DNA of 64,000 nucleotides. Origin: Pollenia angustigena. Lineage: Eukaryota > Arthropoda > Insecta > Diptera > Polleniidae. The stretch spans positions 147,062,511 through 147,126,510 of the forward strand of contig OV884059.1 in the NCBI GenBank assembly GCA_930367215.1, written 5' to 3'. The translations under genes were made by a program, and so were the position numbers. Below, piece by piece: positions 1 through 10,699 of this stretch (its first letter is position 1; each line of letters starts with the position of its first letter). The notes beneath the pieces were generated by a model that was not told the origin of the DNA, searched no databases, and saw only the letters and a list, made by a program, of their open reading frames with translations.

Positions 1-16
1 AAAAGTAATGAAAACA

Positions 17-258
17 GGGGCCTAATCCTGACAGTCGTGATCGAGTACTTTCTCGATTCAAAGGCAATTTTATTTCTAATTCTTTCAGTCAATACTGAGC
101 GAATCGAAATTATTGTTTTAGTGTTGTGAAACTCAAATTAATGCTTTCCAACACTGAAAAAATAATTCCGATTCCTTCAGTATTGACTGAAAAAACAAGA
201 TATTAAATTGCTTTCGAATCGAAAAAGTACTCGATAACGACTGCCAGATTCAGGCCCC
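17..258. repeat. Foldback MITE with about 50-bp imperfect inverted ends
   Basis: The first ~50 bases (starting GGGGCCTAATCCTGACAG) are mirrored at the right end (ending CTGCCAGATTCAGGCCCC). Both arms carry the block TCGAGTACTTT followed by TCGATTC. A second inner repeat (TTCAGTCAATACTGA / TTCAGTATTGACTGA) lies inside. No coding capacity and no clear target duplication. This is a non-autonomous DNA transposon of unknown superfamily. Confidence 0.6.
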
Positions 259-773
259 AGGTAAAAAAAATTAACCAAAATGAAAAAAAAAATATGCGCA
301 TCTACACTAGGGCTTCCAATCGGGAAATCCCGATACCGGGATTTTCAGGATTAGGTGAATCCTCGGGATTTCTGATTTTTAATCCCGGGATTTTCGGGAT
401 CCCGATTTTATTTTATATTCTTTATTATTTTACATTTTTTTAATAACTTGTATAAAGATACGTTGACAAAAAAAGTTTAAATTACATTTGGATTTGGACA
501 ATTTGAAATTTTATTTGAAAATTTTTAATATACAGTGTAAATTCGATAATTCGGACTTCTCAAATCCGGAATATTCGGTAATCCGGATATAATTTTGCAG
601 CTCATTGCGTATTCTATAATCCGGATTGATTGCAACTCTATAGTCCGGATTGAATAATTTTTTTTAATTTTTAATTTTTGTATTCAAATCACAGCATGCT
701 TTGAAAAATACAGTTAGAATAGTGTGATATGAGTATGTTTGCACATGCGTTTTTAGTTTAGTATTGATGCAAG

Positions 774-863
774 ATGCCTTCAGTGAAGAGAGCTCTCAAG
801 ACTTTATCTATTTTAGATAAAGTACAAATTGTTAAAGAACTTAGTAAGTGGAAGGGTATGGGC
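774..863 (+). pseudogene. pogo/Tigger transposase N-terminus (CENP-B-like HTH), interrupted
   Basis: From ATG at 774 the frame reads MPSVKRALKTLSILDKVQIV and continues KELSKWKGMG. This resembles the first helix-turn-helix of CENP-B/Tigger/pogo transposases (basic start, LTL-x-DK-x-x-I-x-x-L). The frame is cut by the hAT insertion at 864. Beyond it, after the duplicated 8 bp, a shifted frame reads ADKYEVFSIVN, which fits the next helix (IA-x-x-Y-x-V-x-x-S-x-V). So the gene was already frameshifted or decayed. It cannot encode a working transposase. Confidence 0.6.
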
Positions 864-2169
864 TAGGGTATTCATTTAATCGGGCTTTTGCTTTAATCGG
901 TTAATCGCTCGATTAATTAACCGAGGTTTTGGTTTAATCGGTTAATAATCGGTTAATATTGCTATTGATCGGTTAACCGATTAATAAAGTTTTGTTATAA
1001 ATTAAGTAATTTCAATAAATAAAAATGCAAAAATTATTTATTATTTGGAGTTTATTAGTGAAAAAAAAAACAATAACATAACAAACAAAACATTTCTTGG
1101 ACTAAAATGAGCAAACAAAGAAAATTCAATACTAATTAATACATATGGGCATTCCCACAGAATGTTCTACCAGGATGAAAGAATAGAATGTTGGTAAGCA
1201 TCGTCTTTCATTGTTTATTATTATAAAAAAAGTATGTTTTTATAAAAGAATGGTTTTTATAGCATATCTCAGCTGTTATACTTGAGGAAATTGGGCTGGA
1301 AACTGGAAAACTTTATATTTTTTAAAGCTACATCTAAAGACATTTTTATATAATTATTTTACATGCAAAAAAATGTTATGTTTGGACTTTTTCTTCACAA
1401 TCTCTCCATTACAATCAATTGTAAATTGAGTATTAGGTTTTTGTTAAGGAAATTTTAAGATATTTTTGGGAAAATTCATGGTGATAATAATAAAAAAACA
1501 TATGGAAAAATCGTAAGTTCGCGACCCCGTACGTTCGAAAAATAATTTGTTTTAAATGTTTAGCATTTAAGCGATTATTTTCTTTAGATTTGTTAAATCT
1601 TGATTTGGAGAAAAATTCTTGCATTAATCGAAGATGTTAGAGAAATCCAAAGCAATCCATAATACAGAATATCTAATTTCTCAGTCTTTTTCCTGGATTT
1701 CTCTAAACATATAAAATCTTCCATTATGCCATTATAGTACTGTTTTAATTTTTTAAAATTTTGATCACTTCTAATTGTTTCGGTTACTATCGAGAGTTTC
1801 TTCTGTTGTCAGGCCATCATCTGGCATAGCTCAGCACCGCACATTCTGCAAAAAAGTTTATTTCCGAATCCCTTAGTTTCTGTTTTTGTACTGTATCTTA
1901 AGAATGTATTGCTAGAAGAAAATATATTGTATGAAAATATATTTTCTGAACACATACCTTTTGCATATGAGACGAAACAAATAATAAAAAACACAAACAA
2001 ATTTGTTATAATACTATAAAAAATTCAAAATTTTGTTATATCGGTTAATCGACTGAAATTAACCGGTTTAATCGTTAATCGAAAAAACGCAATTTTAAAT
2101 TAACCGATCAGTTAATCGGGTAGTAATTAATCGGTTAACCGGTTAACGGTTAACCGAATGAATACCCTA
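864..2169. mobile_element. Non-autonomous hAT element with perfect 8-bp TSD
   Basis: Inserted in the pogo-like element. The ends are perfect 13-bp inverted repeats (TAGGGTATTCATT), flanked by a perfect 8-bp duplication GTATGGGC at 856-863 and 2170-2177. Both subterminal regions are packed with TTAATCGGTTAA / GGTTAACCG motifs, probable transposase-binding clusters. About 1.3 kb long. The minus-strand ORFs inside (for example around 1433-1624) do not resemble transposase. An internal segment (about 1378-1512) is shared with 15240-15385. Confidence 0.85.
1378..1512. repeat. Interspersed repeat shared with 15240-15385
   Basis: Both segments contain AATCTCTCCATTACAATCAA followed by CATGGTGATAATAATAAAAA in the same order and orientation. 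Each has a nearby CGTACGTTCG motif. The family is not recognised. The copy here sits inside the hAT-like element. Confidence 0.55.
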
Positions 2170-2365
2170 GTATGGGCTGACAAATATGAAGTTTTTAGTA
2201 TTGTAAATATGTATGTACAGTAAAAATTCGGTAATCCGGATAATTCGCTACTCCGGATTGGGGTCTACAATCAATTATCCGGATTATCGAATTTTTACTG
2301 TATTTGGACAATTTTAAAATATACTTGAGAAACTTAAAATATTTGGATAATTTCAAAATACATTT

Positions 2366-2748
2366 AGGCTGGGGTTTTGCGATGCCAGGTAAACTAAGTT
2401 TAGTAAATCTGAAAACATATTTGTTGCGCCATTACAAAGTTTGTATACATATTTTTGAAGGAACAGCTTAGTTTTACTTAAAATGTTAGTCTTAAAAAGT
2501 TCAGTTGAAAATTTGCAGTTTTTGTATTATGGTTTATAACTCTGTGTTAGTGTGGTTAACAAAACCATAAAAACTTTACAACTCAAAAGTTGTTCCATTT
2601 CAACTCAAGTGAATTGATATATAGGGGCGTATATAGGCTATAATAGAGCCTAAAATAATAAAAAAATTTACATTTCGCCGGAAAAATCTGAATTTTGTAC
2701 AACGTTTAACTAAGTTTAAATTTAATCCACATCTCAAAAACCCGGCCT
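2366..2748. repeat. Possible MITE inside the outer hAT element
   Basis: The left end AGGCTGGGGTTTTGCGATG and the reverse complement of the right end (AGGCCGGGTTTTTGAGATG) match imperfectly. Both are followed by a shared AACTAAGTTTA-type block. I see no convincing target duplication and no ORF. Confidence 0.4.
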
Positions 2749-3113
2749 GAGAAAACTTAAAAAACTTGTAATTTTTTTTATCAATAACTAAATATAGATA
2801 AAAAAAATAAGATTTTTATGTGGTTTTGTTACGTTTTTTATAACATGTTCTTTATGAATTTTGATCAATTAATAATTTAAGATTGTTTTTATTTTTTTTA
2901 CAAATAAATAATATACTTTCATGAAATGTTTATTTTAACTCAAAAATTAAGTGGTGTTTTATAAAGTTAAAAAGTTTTTTATACTGGGTATATAAAAAAA
3001 AACTTAAAAAACCCCGAAATATCCCGAAAATCCTGGGATCCCGAAATATTTTCTTCAATCCCGAATCCCGGGATTCAGAAAAACCAATCCCGATTGAAAG
3101 CCCTAATATACAC

Positions 3114-3670
3114 ATTAGAAGTAAAAATTAACAATTTTTGTAATAAATAACAAAAAACGGCAGTTTTTACTACAAGTAACTGATATTTAAATACTAAACC
3201 CACAGCATACTTTAAGGCTGCTTTATGAAATCTTTAATTAACCCTTTATTCACCTCCACTAAGTAAAGCAGTTGAGAAAATTTTCAAAAACATTTTAATA
3301 TAAATAATACTTTTCATTTAAAAAGTCAAAGTTTAATGTGATAAGCTGTTATTGCTAATTATAAGTGCAATTCATAAATGTATTTGTTTTAATAAATAAC
3401 CTTTAAATTACAAACGTATAAGTTACCAGCAGCAGTAAATGCATAAACAACACATTTGTTTGCACAATTGTACTCAATACAATTGTCATTAAATAGTTTT
3501 GTTATTCATAACATTATCTATTAGGTTTTTTTTTTTTGATATAAAATAAAACAATGATCACATTTCTAATAACACATCCATTTAAAACATTATTGTATAT
3601 GTTATTCGCCATATTGTTTCTACATTGCCCTATATTATTCAATAAGTGTCACAATGGTTTCAATTAAATT
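3114..3670. other. AT-rich intergenic stretch
   Basis: Nothing recognisable beyond homopolymer runs. No repeats are shared with the rest of the window that I could see. Confidence 0.5.
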
Positions 3671-4033
3671 ATGGCGCAATTCTTATTAAGAATAAAAAAC
3701 ATAAACTTTAAAGTAAAACAACATCGTACATTGCTGCCAACACATTTCACAGTATATTGCACTTCTTTTAGTTCTGCAATAAAATGCAAAAGGATTTTGA
3801 TTCTTGACATTTTCGAATATCACATACACATTGGCGATATAATTGTACAATACGAAAAATTTAACAATTATGTTAAAGGTGTACTTATGTATGAGCCGCT
3901 TAAGAATGTCTGTTCAACCACAGATGATAGGCATATGTACGTTAATGATCTAAACGGACGTATGTTCATAATTACAGCATATCGTGTAAAACCATATTTT
4001 AAGTTTTTCAAAAATTTCAAAAAACAAGTTTAA
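3671..4033 (+). CDS. Hypothetical 120-residue ORF
   Basis: An uninterrupted ATG-to-stop frame of 120 codons in an otherwise stop-rich AT stretch. The predicted protein is basic and hydrophobic, with a central segment (about residues 45-75) reading IHIGDIIVQYEKFNNYVKG and a lysine/phenylalanine-rich tail (FKFFKNFKKQ). I see no signal peptide, zinc motif or known domain. No splice-site pattern or TE signature was noticed around it. It may be a chance ORF, a decayed gene or an unrecognised small gene. The length is unusual for random sequence of this composition, which is the only reason to list it. Confidence 0.25.
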   Translation: MAQFLLRIKNINFKVKQHRTLLPTHFTVYCTSFSSAIKCKRILILDIFEYHIHIGDIIVQYEKFNNYVKGVLMYEPLKNVCSTTDDRHMYVNDLNGRMFIITAYRVKPYFKFFKNFKKQV

Positions 4034-4994
4034 GCCAAAAATCTTCATGATGTCATAAAATCCGAACGGCAGCTAACAAAACCCAAATACGGTTTCGTTA
4101 GTTTCGATAAGTACTTCGAGAAAGTGAGGGAAAAAACTCTAGTTTGTACGAAAACAAACATTTTTAATGGTAAAAGATACTAGACTATTGCTGTTGTAGT
4201 AGTTAATTTGGCCCTTTCGCATACATTTGCTGATTCAACATATCGTATAGACTAATAGTATATTCATACTCAACAAATAATTGACGAAAAAATACAACAA
4301 AAAAAAAGTGTGACCACTACATCGAGTTAGTTGTTAGTTTCTTTTTAACAATTTTTGTTGATCTGCTTAGCACGTTTTTAAACAAACTGAAGAAGAATGC
4401 TATAATTTAACTGTTAAATGCTTTTTGGTCCAGCAAACGTTACACAAATTCCAACAAGTGTGTAATAAAAATAGTGGTCACACGTAACGCGGCAAATGTT
4501 TGTTAAGTGTGACCATAGCTTAAGCTCTAAAATTCTTTAAAATTTACTGAAAATATTACCATTTGCTATTGACTTAATTTGTTTATAAATATATTTGCAT
4601 TTTTTGTTTACTAATTATTTAAATTAATTTAATTGGGTAATTTTGAAATATAAAGTTTAAAAGTAAATAATATCATGTGTGCTGGCTGAATCACATGACA
4701 AATAAAATGGAATCATTAAAAAACGAGCTTCAAAAGTATAAAACTAAACAAATAAAAAACAGCGACTTGTGATTTAATCTTTTTTTAATTATTTTTTCTT
4801 TTTGGGATTAAATACGGAATATATTTTAAAACACTCAAAAAAAAAATGTAAATATTAAAAGCTTGAGACAAACAAGAGTCTACCGGGTCTCTTTGTCCTT
4901 CTTTACTCCTCAATGGAGCATAGGGCTTCAAGTCTACCGGGTATACGCCCTTTAAGAATTTACATTATTTTACTAAAATCTTTCATTTCCAGAA
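4034..4994. other. Gene-free stretch with repeat fragments
   Basis: It holds a repeat end at 4423-4520 (shared with 15968-16076, both ending GTGTGACCATAGCTTAAG). It also holds a fragment at about 4862-4960 that in reverse contains GCCCTATGCTCCATTGAGGAG and two CCGGTAGACT motifs. That fragment resembles the LINE tails at 35297 and 57433. No gene seen. Confidence 0.5.
4423..4520 (+). repeat. GTGTGACCATAGCTTAAG repeat end, copy 1
   Basis: Shares the order AGCAAAC..T, a TGGT-CAC block, GGCAAATGTTTG-like and GTGTGACCATAGCTTAAG with 15968-16076. Probably one end of a MITE family. An inverted pair of the same GGTCACAC motif bounds 5797-6037. Confidence 0.45.
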
Positions 4995-6296
4995 AAGTGC
5001 TGCCAGAAGTCAAGATTTGTCCGCGAAATGGGGGATTTTAACATTTATTTTGAGACAGAATTACGTGAACGGGGTTTGAGGGATTTTTGCAAATTTTGGG
5101 GAAAGATAAAACACTTCCCTTCTGTTTATTTTAATTATAACAAAAAAATAACTTTCTTTATGTCGGTTTCAAGGTATATTTATAGCAGGTAGTATCGGAA
5201 AGCCAGCTGGTTATTTTTTATTTGCTTGCTTTGTGATACAAACTGTCAAATGTTCCATAGTAAACAAGTAAACAAGTTTTTTGTCTTTATCTTTTGTCTT
5301 TTTTGTCTCGTATCACATAACAACAATAAAAAGCCCTGTTGTTTGTTTAATTGTACAATTGTTGTAATCTCGCGGTTACCTGCTATAAATAAACCTTGGT
5401 CTGTTTGTTTCTTAAGAAACATTTTTGGCGTTCTTAAGCAATATGTACGTTTTTCAGAATAAGGGCGTAAATTATGCAGAAATTCGTTTGATAAGAAATC
5501 ACTAAATTTCATGAAGAACAGTTCATATTTTCCATAGACAAGTTATAAATTCATCTTGCAAAAACACTTTTATTCGTCTAAAACACTGACAAATAATGAT
5601 ATTGTGGTAAAAGTTGTGTAAATTTAGTTTAGCTATCGTTGTGTTACCATGTACCACTGTCTCTAGTACGTCATTTATTACGTGACTGCTTAAATAATCC
5701 CTCATCCAACCGGTTTATTAAATGAAGGAATGAATCCCAACCAAATCAGTTTTAGAGAAACTGGTTAAGGGTTTTATGACAAAACCATTTAAAACTTAAT
5801 CTATGGTCACACTTTTTAAATATTTGACCAAATAAGCGTTACCACTACGTTTGTTAAAAGTTAGCGTGATTCAACTTGGTCTTACTGGCAAAAACTTTTT
5901 TAATTTTTTATATTTTTGTAAGATGTGATATTTCAATTATGAATATTATTATTATATTTGGAATTATATTTTTGTTTGCATGTGTGTCACGTTTTTTTTA
6001 CTTCAAATATATGCCAAGTATGACCGTAACTTTAGGTGCCCGAAACAAATTGTAATACTATATCTAATGAATTTTGTAATGATCGGTGCATAATTTATTC
6101 CATATAAAGCCCACTGCTAAGCATATTAACTCTCCGAGGACGATATCAAAGATATGAGAAATTTTACTTGATAAAGTTGATGAATTTAATTTAAAGTTCA
6201 GTTAGGGACAAAATTGGGGTCTTAGATCTGGAGATAGATTTTTGGGGACATTAAACTTTTATTTGGGGACATGATCCAATTTTTCTGGCAACGCTG
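4995..6296. mobile_element. Putative hAT-like TIR element
   Basis: The left end (AAGTGCTGCCAGAA) and the reverse complement of the right end (CAGCGTTGCCAGAA) are inverted repeats of the TGCCAG type seen in hAT MITEs such as 35423-35945. Flanking 8-mers match only partly. GGGGACA/GGGGATTT blocks lie just inside both ends. The two overlapping ORFs at 5226-5512 resemble nothing known. A smaller foldback (5797-6037) is nested inside. Confidence 0.4.
5797..6037. repeat. GGTCACAC-family foldback MITE
   Basis: Left arm ATGGTCACACTTTTTAAATA and right arm (reverse complement) ACGGTCATACTTGGCATATA are related inverted ends. A GTGTGTCACG motif is also inside. It relates by motif to the repeat ends at 4423-4520 and 15968-16076. 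Confidence 0.4.
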
Positions 6297-6922
6297 TTCC
6301 CAAATGAATTTTTGCGATAAAACATGATGCTTAATCATGATTCGCTATGATTTCAATAAAGTAAATCTGTAATAATAATCTAGTAAGTGATATTAAAATA
6401 TCAAGGAAATATAAACAAAAATGACCTATAAAAATAAAACCTTTTGAAATTTAATTTTTTCAAGCAATTAGCGATTAATTGAACAATCAAGTCAATTCAG
6501 CAGTACTCAAATATATATCAGATTGGTAATAAAGCAAGTTAAAAACATTTAACAATAAAGTAAAAACTTATGGTCAATGTCGATCATATAAAAACACAAA
6601 TTCTATTATAACACATCCAAAATAAACGTCCCCATACTCATACTGTCGGAGTCTCATTAATCAGTTTTTGTCACATTCTCTCATTGTTTGCAAAATTAAT
6701 TTTCACTTTTATTTCTTTTATATTGATTTATTTTTTAATCGAATTATTTTATTAGAATTCCCGCCTTAAGCAAAAAATGTGCTAATATTATTAACACATT
6801 CTCTTAATAATTTATTTATGTATATTGTAATAAAAAAAAACAACCATGTCTATTTTTAGTAAATTATTTGGACATTGGGTTAATGTGAGTTAATTTTTAT
6901 TGTTTTTATTAATTAATTTCTA

Positions 6923-6961
<39 letters not shown>

Positions 6962-7148
6962 ACAAAAAAGGTTTATTTATGATCATCATAAAATTTCAAT
7001 TTCAAATAATGGCTTGTTAAACTTTTTTATTATTAAAACAAAGTAAATGTGACAGTGGCAGTGCTGCCAGCTGTTCACGATCAAAAATGGATAATTATTT
7101 GCACAAAAAAGGTTGCTAACAAAATTTGATTACAAAAACACTAAAAAT
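6297..7148. other. AT-rich stretch with long poly(A)
   Basis: No gene. The main landmark is a 37-base A tract at 6924-6960, which could be a retroposed tail or a slippage tract. No LINE or SINE body was recognised upstream of it. Confidence 0.5.
6924..6960 (+). repeat. Poly(A) tract, 37 bases
   Basis: Uninterrupted run of A. The flanks show no clear retroposed gene. Confidence 0.9.
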
Positions 7149-9754
7149 AAGTAAGAGTGCTTCATTCGACTGTGCCAAATATTAAATACCCTTCACCTAT
7201 CACCCAGTAACACACATCATCAAACAGAACAAAACAAAACAGGGACTTTATGGGCTTAAAATTGCAGGCAGCAGAATGTGCCGAATCTTTGATACCCTCC
7301 ACCGACACTTCGAATGTTTTAGGAGTAATATCTGTATGATGTCTATTTATTATTATAATCTTTGTAAAAACAGACATCTGCATTAAAACTTGTTGCGGTT
7401 TAGACTTATATAAAATTATTGACCGACAATCAGAATCAATTTTAAAAAGCTTGAGTAGAATATCAGTTTAAGCTGAACTTAAATGATTTTCAGGAGAACA
7501 AATTATATAAAAGAAATGGTAAGCTATGAACCAATCATCCCAAATTCTGCAGAACTATTTCTGGTATTAAAAAACATAAATATCAATACAGCGGTGCAAT
7601 TAGTTTAAGCGTTTGCAGAGAATTTCAGAAGGCTGCTAAAATGGAATCTAAGGTAAATTATGGACCGTATATCACAAAATTGCAAAAATTTTTTCTGGCC
7701 ATATGAAGCTAAACTGGAAGAAAGTTTACCGGCTATTTAATTCTTTTACCAGAGTGGGCTTTAAATGAGGCCTATGGTAAGTTATGCACCGATTTTCACC
7801 AAATTTCACATTGTCATTTCTAGTTCTATAAAACTGTGATGTACCAAATTTTGTTATGATAGCAATTTTTTTTACGGATTTAGGCGTACTAAACTGTTTT
7901 CCGGAAGTAGGGTTTATATGGGGCCTAGGGTAAATTATGGACCGATCTTCACGAAATTACATAGTTTTATTTCTAGTACTATAAGACTTTTATGTTCCAA
8001 ATTTTGTTATGATAGCATTATTTTTTACGGATTTAGGCGTACTAAACTGTTTTCCGGAAGTAGGGTTTATATGGGGCCTAGGGTAAATTATGGACCGATC
8101 TTCACGAAATTACATAGTTTTATTTCTAGTCCTATAAAACATTTATGTTCCAAATTTTGTTATGATAGCATTATTTTTTACGGATTTAGGCGTACTAAAC
8201 TGTTTTCCGGAAGAAGGGTTTATATGGGGCCTAGGGTAAATTATGGACCGATCTTCACGAAATTTCATAGTTTTATTTCTAGTCCTATAAAACATTTATG
8301 TTCCAAATTTTGTTATGATAGCATTATTTTTTACGGATTTAGGCGTACTAAACTGTTTTCCGGAAGTAGGGTTTATATGGGGCCTAGGGTAAATTATGGA
8401 CCGATCTTCACGAAATTACATAGTTTTATTTCTAGTACTATAAAACTTTTATGTTCCAAATTTTGTTATGATAGCATTATTTTTTACGGATTTAGGCGTA
8501 CTAAACTGTTTTCCGGAAGTAGGGTTTATATGGGGCCTAGGGTAAATTATGGACCGATCTTCACGAAATTACATAGTTTTATTTCTAGTCCTATAAAACA
8601 TTTATGTTCCAAATTTTGTTATGATAGCATTATTTTTTACGGATTTAGGCGTACTAAACTGTTTTCCGGAAGAAGGGTTTATATGGGGCCTAGGGTAAAT
8701 TATGGACCGATCTTCACGAAATTTCATAGTTTTATTTCTAGTCCTATAAAACATTTATGTTCCAAATTTTGTTATGATAGCATTATTTTTTACGGATTTA
8801 GGCGTACTAAACTGTTTTCCGGAAGTAGGGTTTATATGGGGCCTAGGGTAAATTATGGACCGATCTTCACGAAATTACATAGTTTTATTTCTAGTACTAT
8901 AAAACTTTTATGTTCCAAATTTTGTTATGATAGCATTATTTTTTACGGATTTAGGCGTACTAAACTGTTTTCCGGAAGTAGGGTTTATATGGGGCCTAGG
9001 GTAAATTATGGACCGACCTTCACGAAATTCCACAGTTTTACTTCCTGTCCTATAAAACTTTGATGTACCAAATTTTGTTATGATAGCATTATTTTTTACG
9101 GATTTAGGCGTACTAAACTGTTTTCCGGAAGTAGGGTTTATATGGGGCCTAGGGTAAATTATGGACCGATCTTCACGAAATTACATAGTTTTATTTCTAG
9201 TACTATAAAACTTTTATATTCCAAATTTTGTTATGATAGCATTATTTTATACGGATTTAGGCGTACTAAACTGTTTTCCGGAAGTAGGGTTTATATGGGG
9301 CCTAGGGTAAATTGTAGACCGATCTTCACGAAATTTTACAGCGTGATTTCCAGTTAAATAAGACAAATCCTTGCAAAATCTTATGTTATTCTGTGCATTA
9401 TTCCACCATTTATGTGAGTTTTTGTAACGAAATTATCAAATTTTTTTAGGTGGTGGTTCCACATTTTGATTTATAGCTCTGATCCTACTGAACCGAATTT
9501 CAATTCCAAACTGCTTAGGATAACTACATGCAATTTGACACCCAGTTTGTTTAGTTCTTTTGAGTTTTTCGAAAGTGAGCGTGTTTTCAACAGACGGACA
9601 TGGCTAAATGGACTTAGAATTACTCAAGGACACAGAATATATACACTATATGGGGTCTGAGATGAATAATAAAAAAGTTTCACACGGAATGACAAACTTA
9701 ATATGTATACCCTCTTCACAACTAATTGTGGTGGAGGGTATAACAATAATTAGT
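7149..9754 (+). mobile_element. Helentron-associated (DINE/mini-me-like) element, family 1, copy 1
   Basis: The left side has GTAAGAGTGCTTCATTCGAC and later GATACCCTCCACCGAC. The right side has a GACGGACATGGCTAAATGGA block (GTCY-type region read in reverse), ACACGGAATGACAAACTTA and a terminal inverted TATACCCTC...GAGGGTATA pair. Between them is a tandem array of a 153-bp unit. The plan (terminal hairpin, GTCY microsatellite, central ~150-bp minisatellite) matches the DINE-1/mini-me elements described as Helentron partners in Drosophila. Related copies are at 23728-24131 and, inverted, at 34103-35022. Assignment to Helentrons is by structure, not by a search. Confidence 0.65.
7765..9357 (+). 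repeat. Tandem array, 153-bp unit, with 459-bp higher-order repeat
   Basis: Units start with ATGGGGCCTAGGGTAAATTA at 7918, 8071, 8224, 8377, 8530, 8683, 8836, 8989, 9142 and 9295. A diverged unit lies before 7918. Because 153 is divisible by 3 and the unit has no stop in this frame, the array yields a 381-codon open frame (7918-9063) of ten-odd near-identical 51-residue blocks. That frame is a by-product of the array and not a gene. Units 2-4 and 5-7 share the same variant pattern (GRR/GSR, KL/KF, SPIKHL/STIKLL), so a three-unit block was duplicated recently. Confidence 0.9.
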
Positions 9755-9917
9755 ATTGTGGTAATTTTGTTCAACTATTTATGGTTTTTAATCCAAATTT
9801 TCAATATTTTTAATCAGGCTTAAGTTCATCAAATTTAATTTTCATTAAATTATTTTTATTAAGAAAGGAATTTTACAACATTAAAACTAATTAAAATTGT
9901 TATTGATAATCATTCAT

Positions 9918-10005
9918 TCTTGACTGACCTGAGATTCGAACCCAGGCGGCTGGTTACCCTGACATGTTTCGATCGCTACCACTCGATCTCCTCAGAGGGA
10001 TTTGC
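9918..10005 (-). ncRNA. tRNA-like sequence or SINE head (Pol III A and B boxes)
   Basis: On the minus strand, GATCGAGTGGTAGCG (9974-9988) resembles an A box and GGGTTCGAATCTC (9931-9943) is a near-perfect B box, spaced as in tRNAs. A D-arm (GATC...GATC) and a T-arm (CTGGG-loop-CTCAG) can be drawn. I could not close a good acceptor stem, so this is more likely a tRNA-derived SINE or tRNA pseudogene than a functional tRNA. The 80-residue ORF on the other strand at this spot is a shadow. Confidence 0.5.
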
Positions 10006-10179
10006 CGTCTTACACTCGCAGCCATCGACGACTGCTGACGTCAATAGTCAAACATCAATCCTTAAACCAAATTGTATTTTAACATTTGGTAGATCGAAAT
10101 TTGCTTTTTTGAATGATTATCCATTTTTAATTGATTTAAAAAAAAAACTATATATGTACTAAATAAAAGGATTAAATCA
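10006..10179. other. AT-rich sequence, nothing recognised
   Basis: Follows the tRNA-like block. No motif or repeat seen. Confidence 0.4.
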
Positions 10180-10329
10180 AGGTTGGCAACTGGTACCGTT
10201 TAAATACTGTTTTAAAATTTAAAACCGGTTTCACTACCAATACCGAAATAACAATAGTAACCTCTCCACTTTTGTGGTGTATATAGTTAAAACCCGCTAC
10301 CGATATCGAAATTCGTTTCAGTTGCCAGC
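10180..10329. repeat. Small palindromic MITE, GGCAACTG ends
   Basis: Left end GGTTGGCAACTGGTACCG; the right end, reverse complemented, reads TTGCTGGCAACTGAAACG. The interior has ACCGGTTT and CGATATCG-type pairs. No ORF. Confidence 0.5.
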
Positions 10330-10699
10330 AAACATTTTTCCCATTAACACAAGTGTTAAAAACTTAAATCTTTGTAAATATTTTGGCTTAATGTTTACCA
10401 ATAAGTTCGAAGAGGGAGGATAAAACGTTATATAATATGCATAAAAATAATCAACAAGCATCGGAGAGAACCATGTTTGCTATAAACTTATTTTGAATGG
10501 AGTTTTTTGACATTTACAATACATATGTATATGTATGGATGTACATATATGTACCAGTGATGCCAATACTAGGGAATTTTCCCTTTTTGTAGGTTTTTTT
10601 CGGAAAATTTCGAAGGCTTAGGGAAAAAGGAACAGATTTTTTATTTAAGGGCAAATGTAGGGAATTTTCAACTTATAATCGTATTTTCAATATATTAGC
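10330..10699. other. Gene-free stretch with degraded TIR-element fragment
   Basis: At about 10555-10670, AGTGATGCCAATACTAGGGA is followed by repeated AGGGAATTTT/AGGGAAAAAG motifs. A fragment of similar character is at 57144-57255 (AGGGATTTTTGTAGGGG...). Both look like pieces of one hAT-like family. No gene. Confidence 0.35.

Larger units (their letters stand above)
533..2300 (+). mobile_element. pogo/Tigger-like DNA transposon remnant nested in the hAT element
   Basis: The left end CAGTGTAAATTCGATAATTCGG is mirrored by the right end, which finishes in TTATCGAATTTTTACTG. Both sides are flanked by TA (531-532 and 2301-2302), as expected for Tc1/mariner/pogo insertions. Subterminal ATTCGGTAATCCGGAT motifs repeat near both ends, and the last 85 bases form a hairpin of their own. 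The body carries a fragment of a CENP-B-type DNA-binding domain at 774-863 and is interrupted by a second element at 864-2169. Confidence 0.75.
308..3105. mobile_element. hAT-type element (outermost of a three-level nest)
   Basis: The left end reads TAGGGCTTCCAATCGGGA and the right end reads TCCCGATTGAAAGCCCTA, so the termini are inverted repeats. They are followed by several CCCGGGATT motifs. The flanks carry an 8-bp target duplication with one mismatch (ATCTACAC / ATATACAC), the size expected for hAT elements. A shorter relative with a perfect 8-bp duplication lies at 56232-56640. No intact transposase is inside. Much of the length comes from two later insertions, at 533-2300 and 864-2169. 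Confidence 0.75.

Noticed and set aside
7918..9063. 381-codon ORF encoding a perfectly repeated 51-residue protein
   Set aside because: It is the translation of a 153-bp tandem array inside a Helentron-like element. The unit length is a multiple of three and the array is not a gene.
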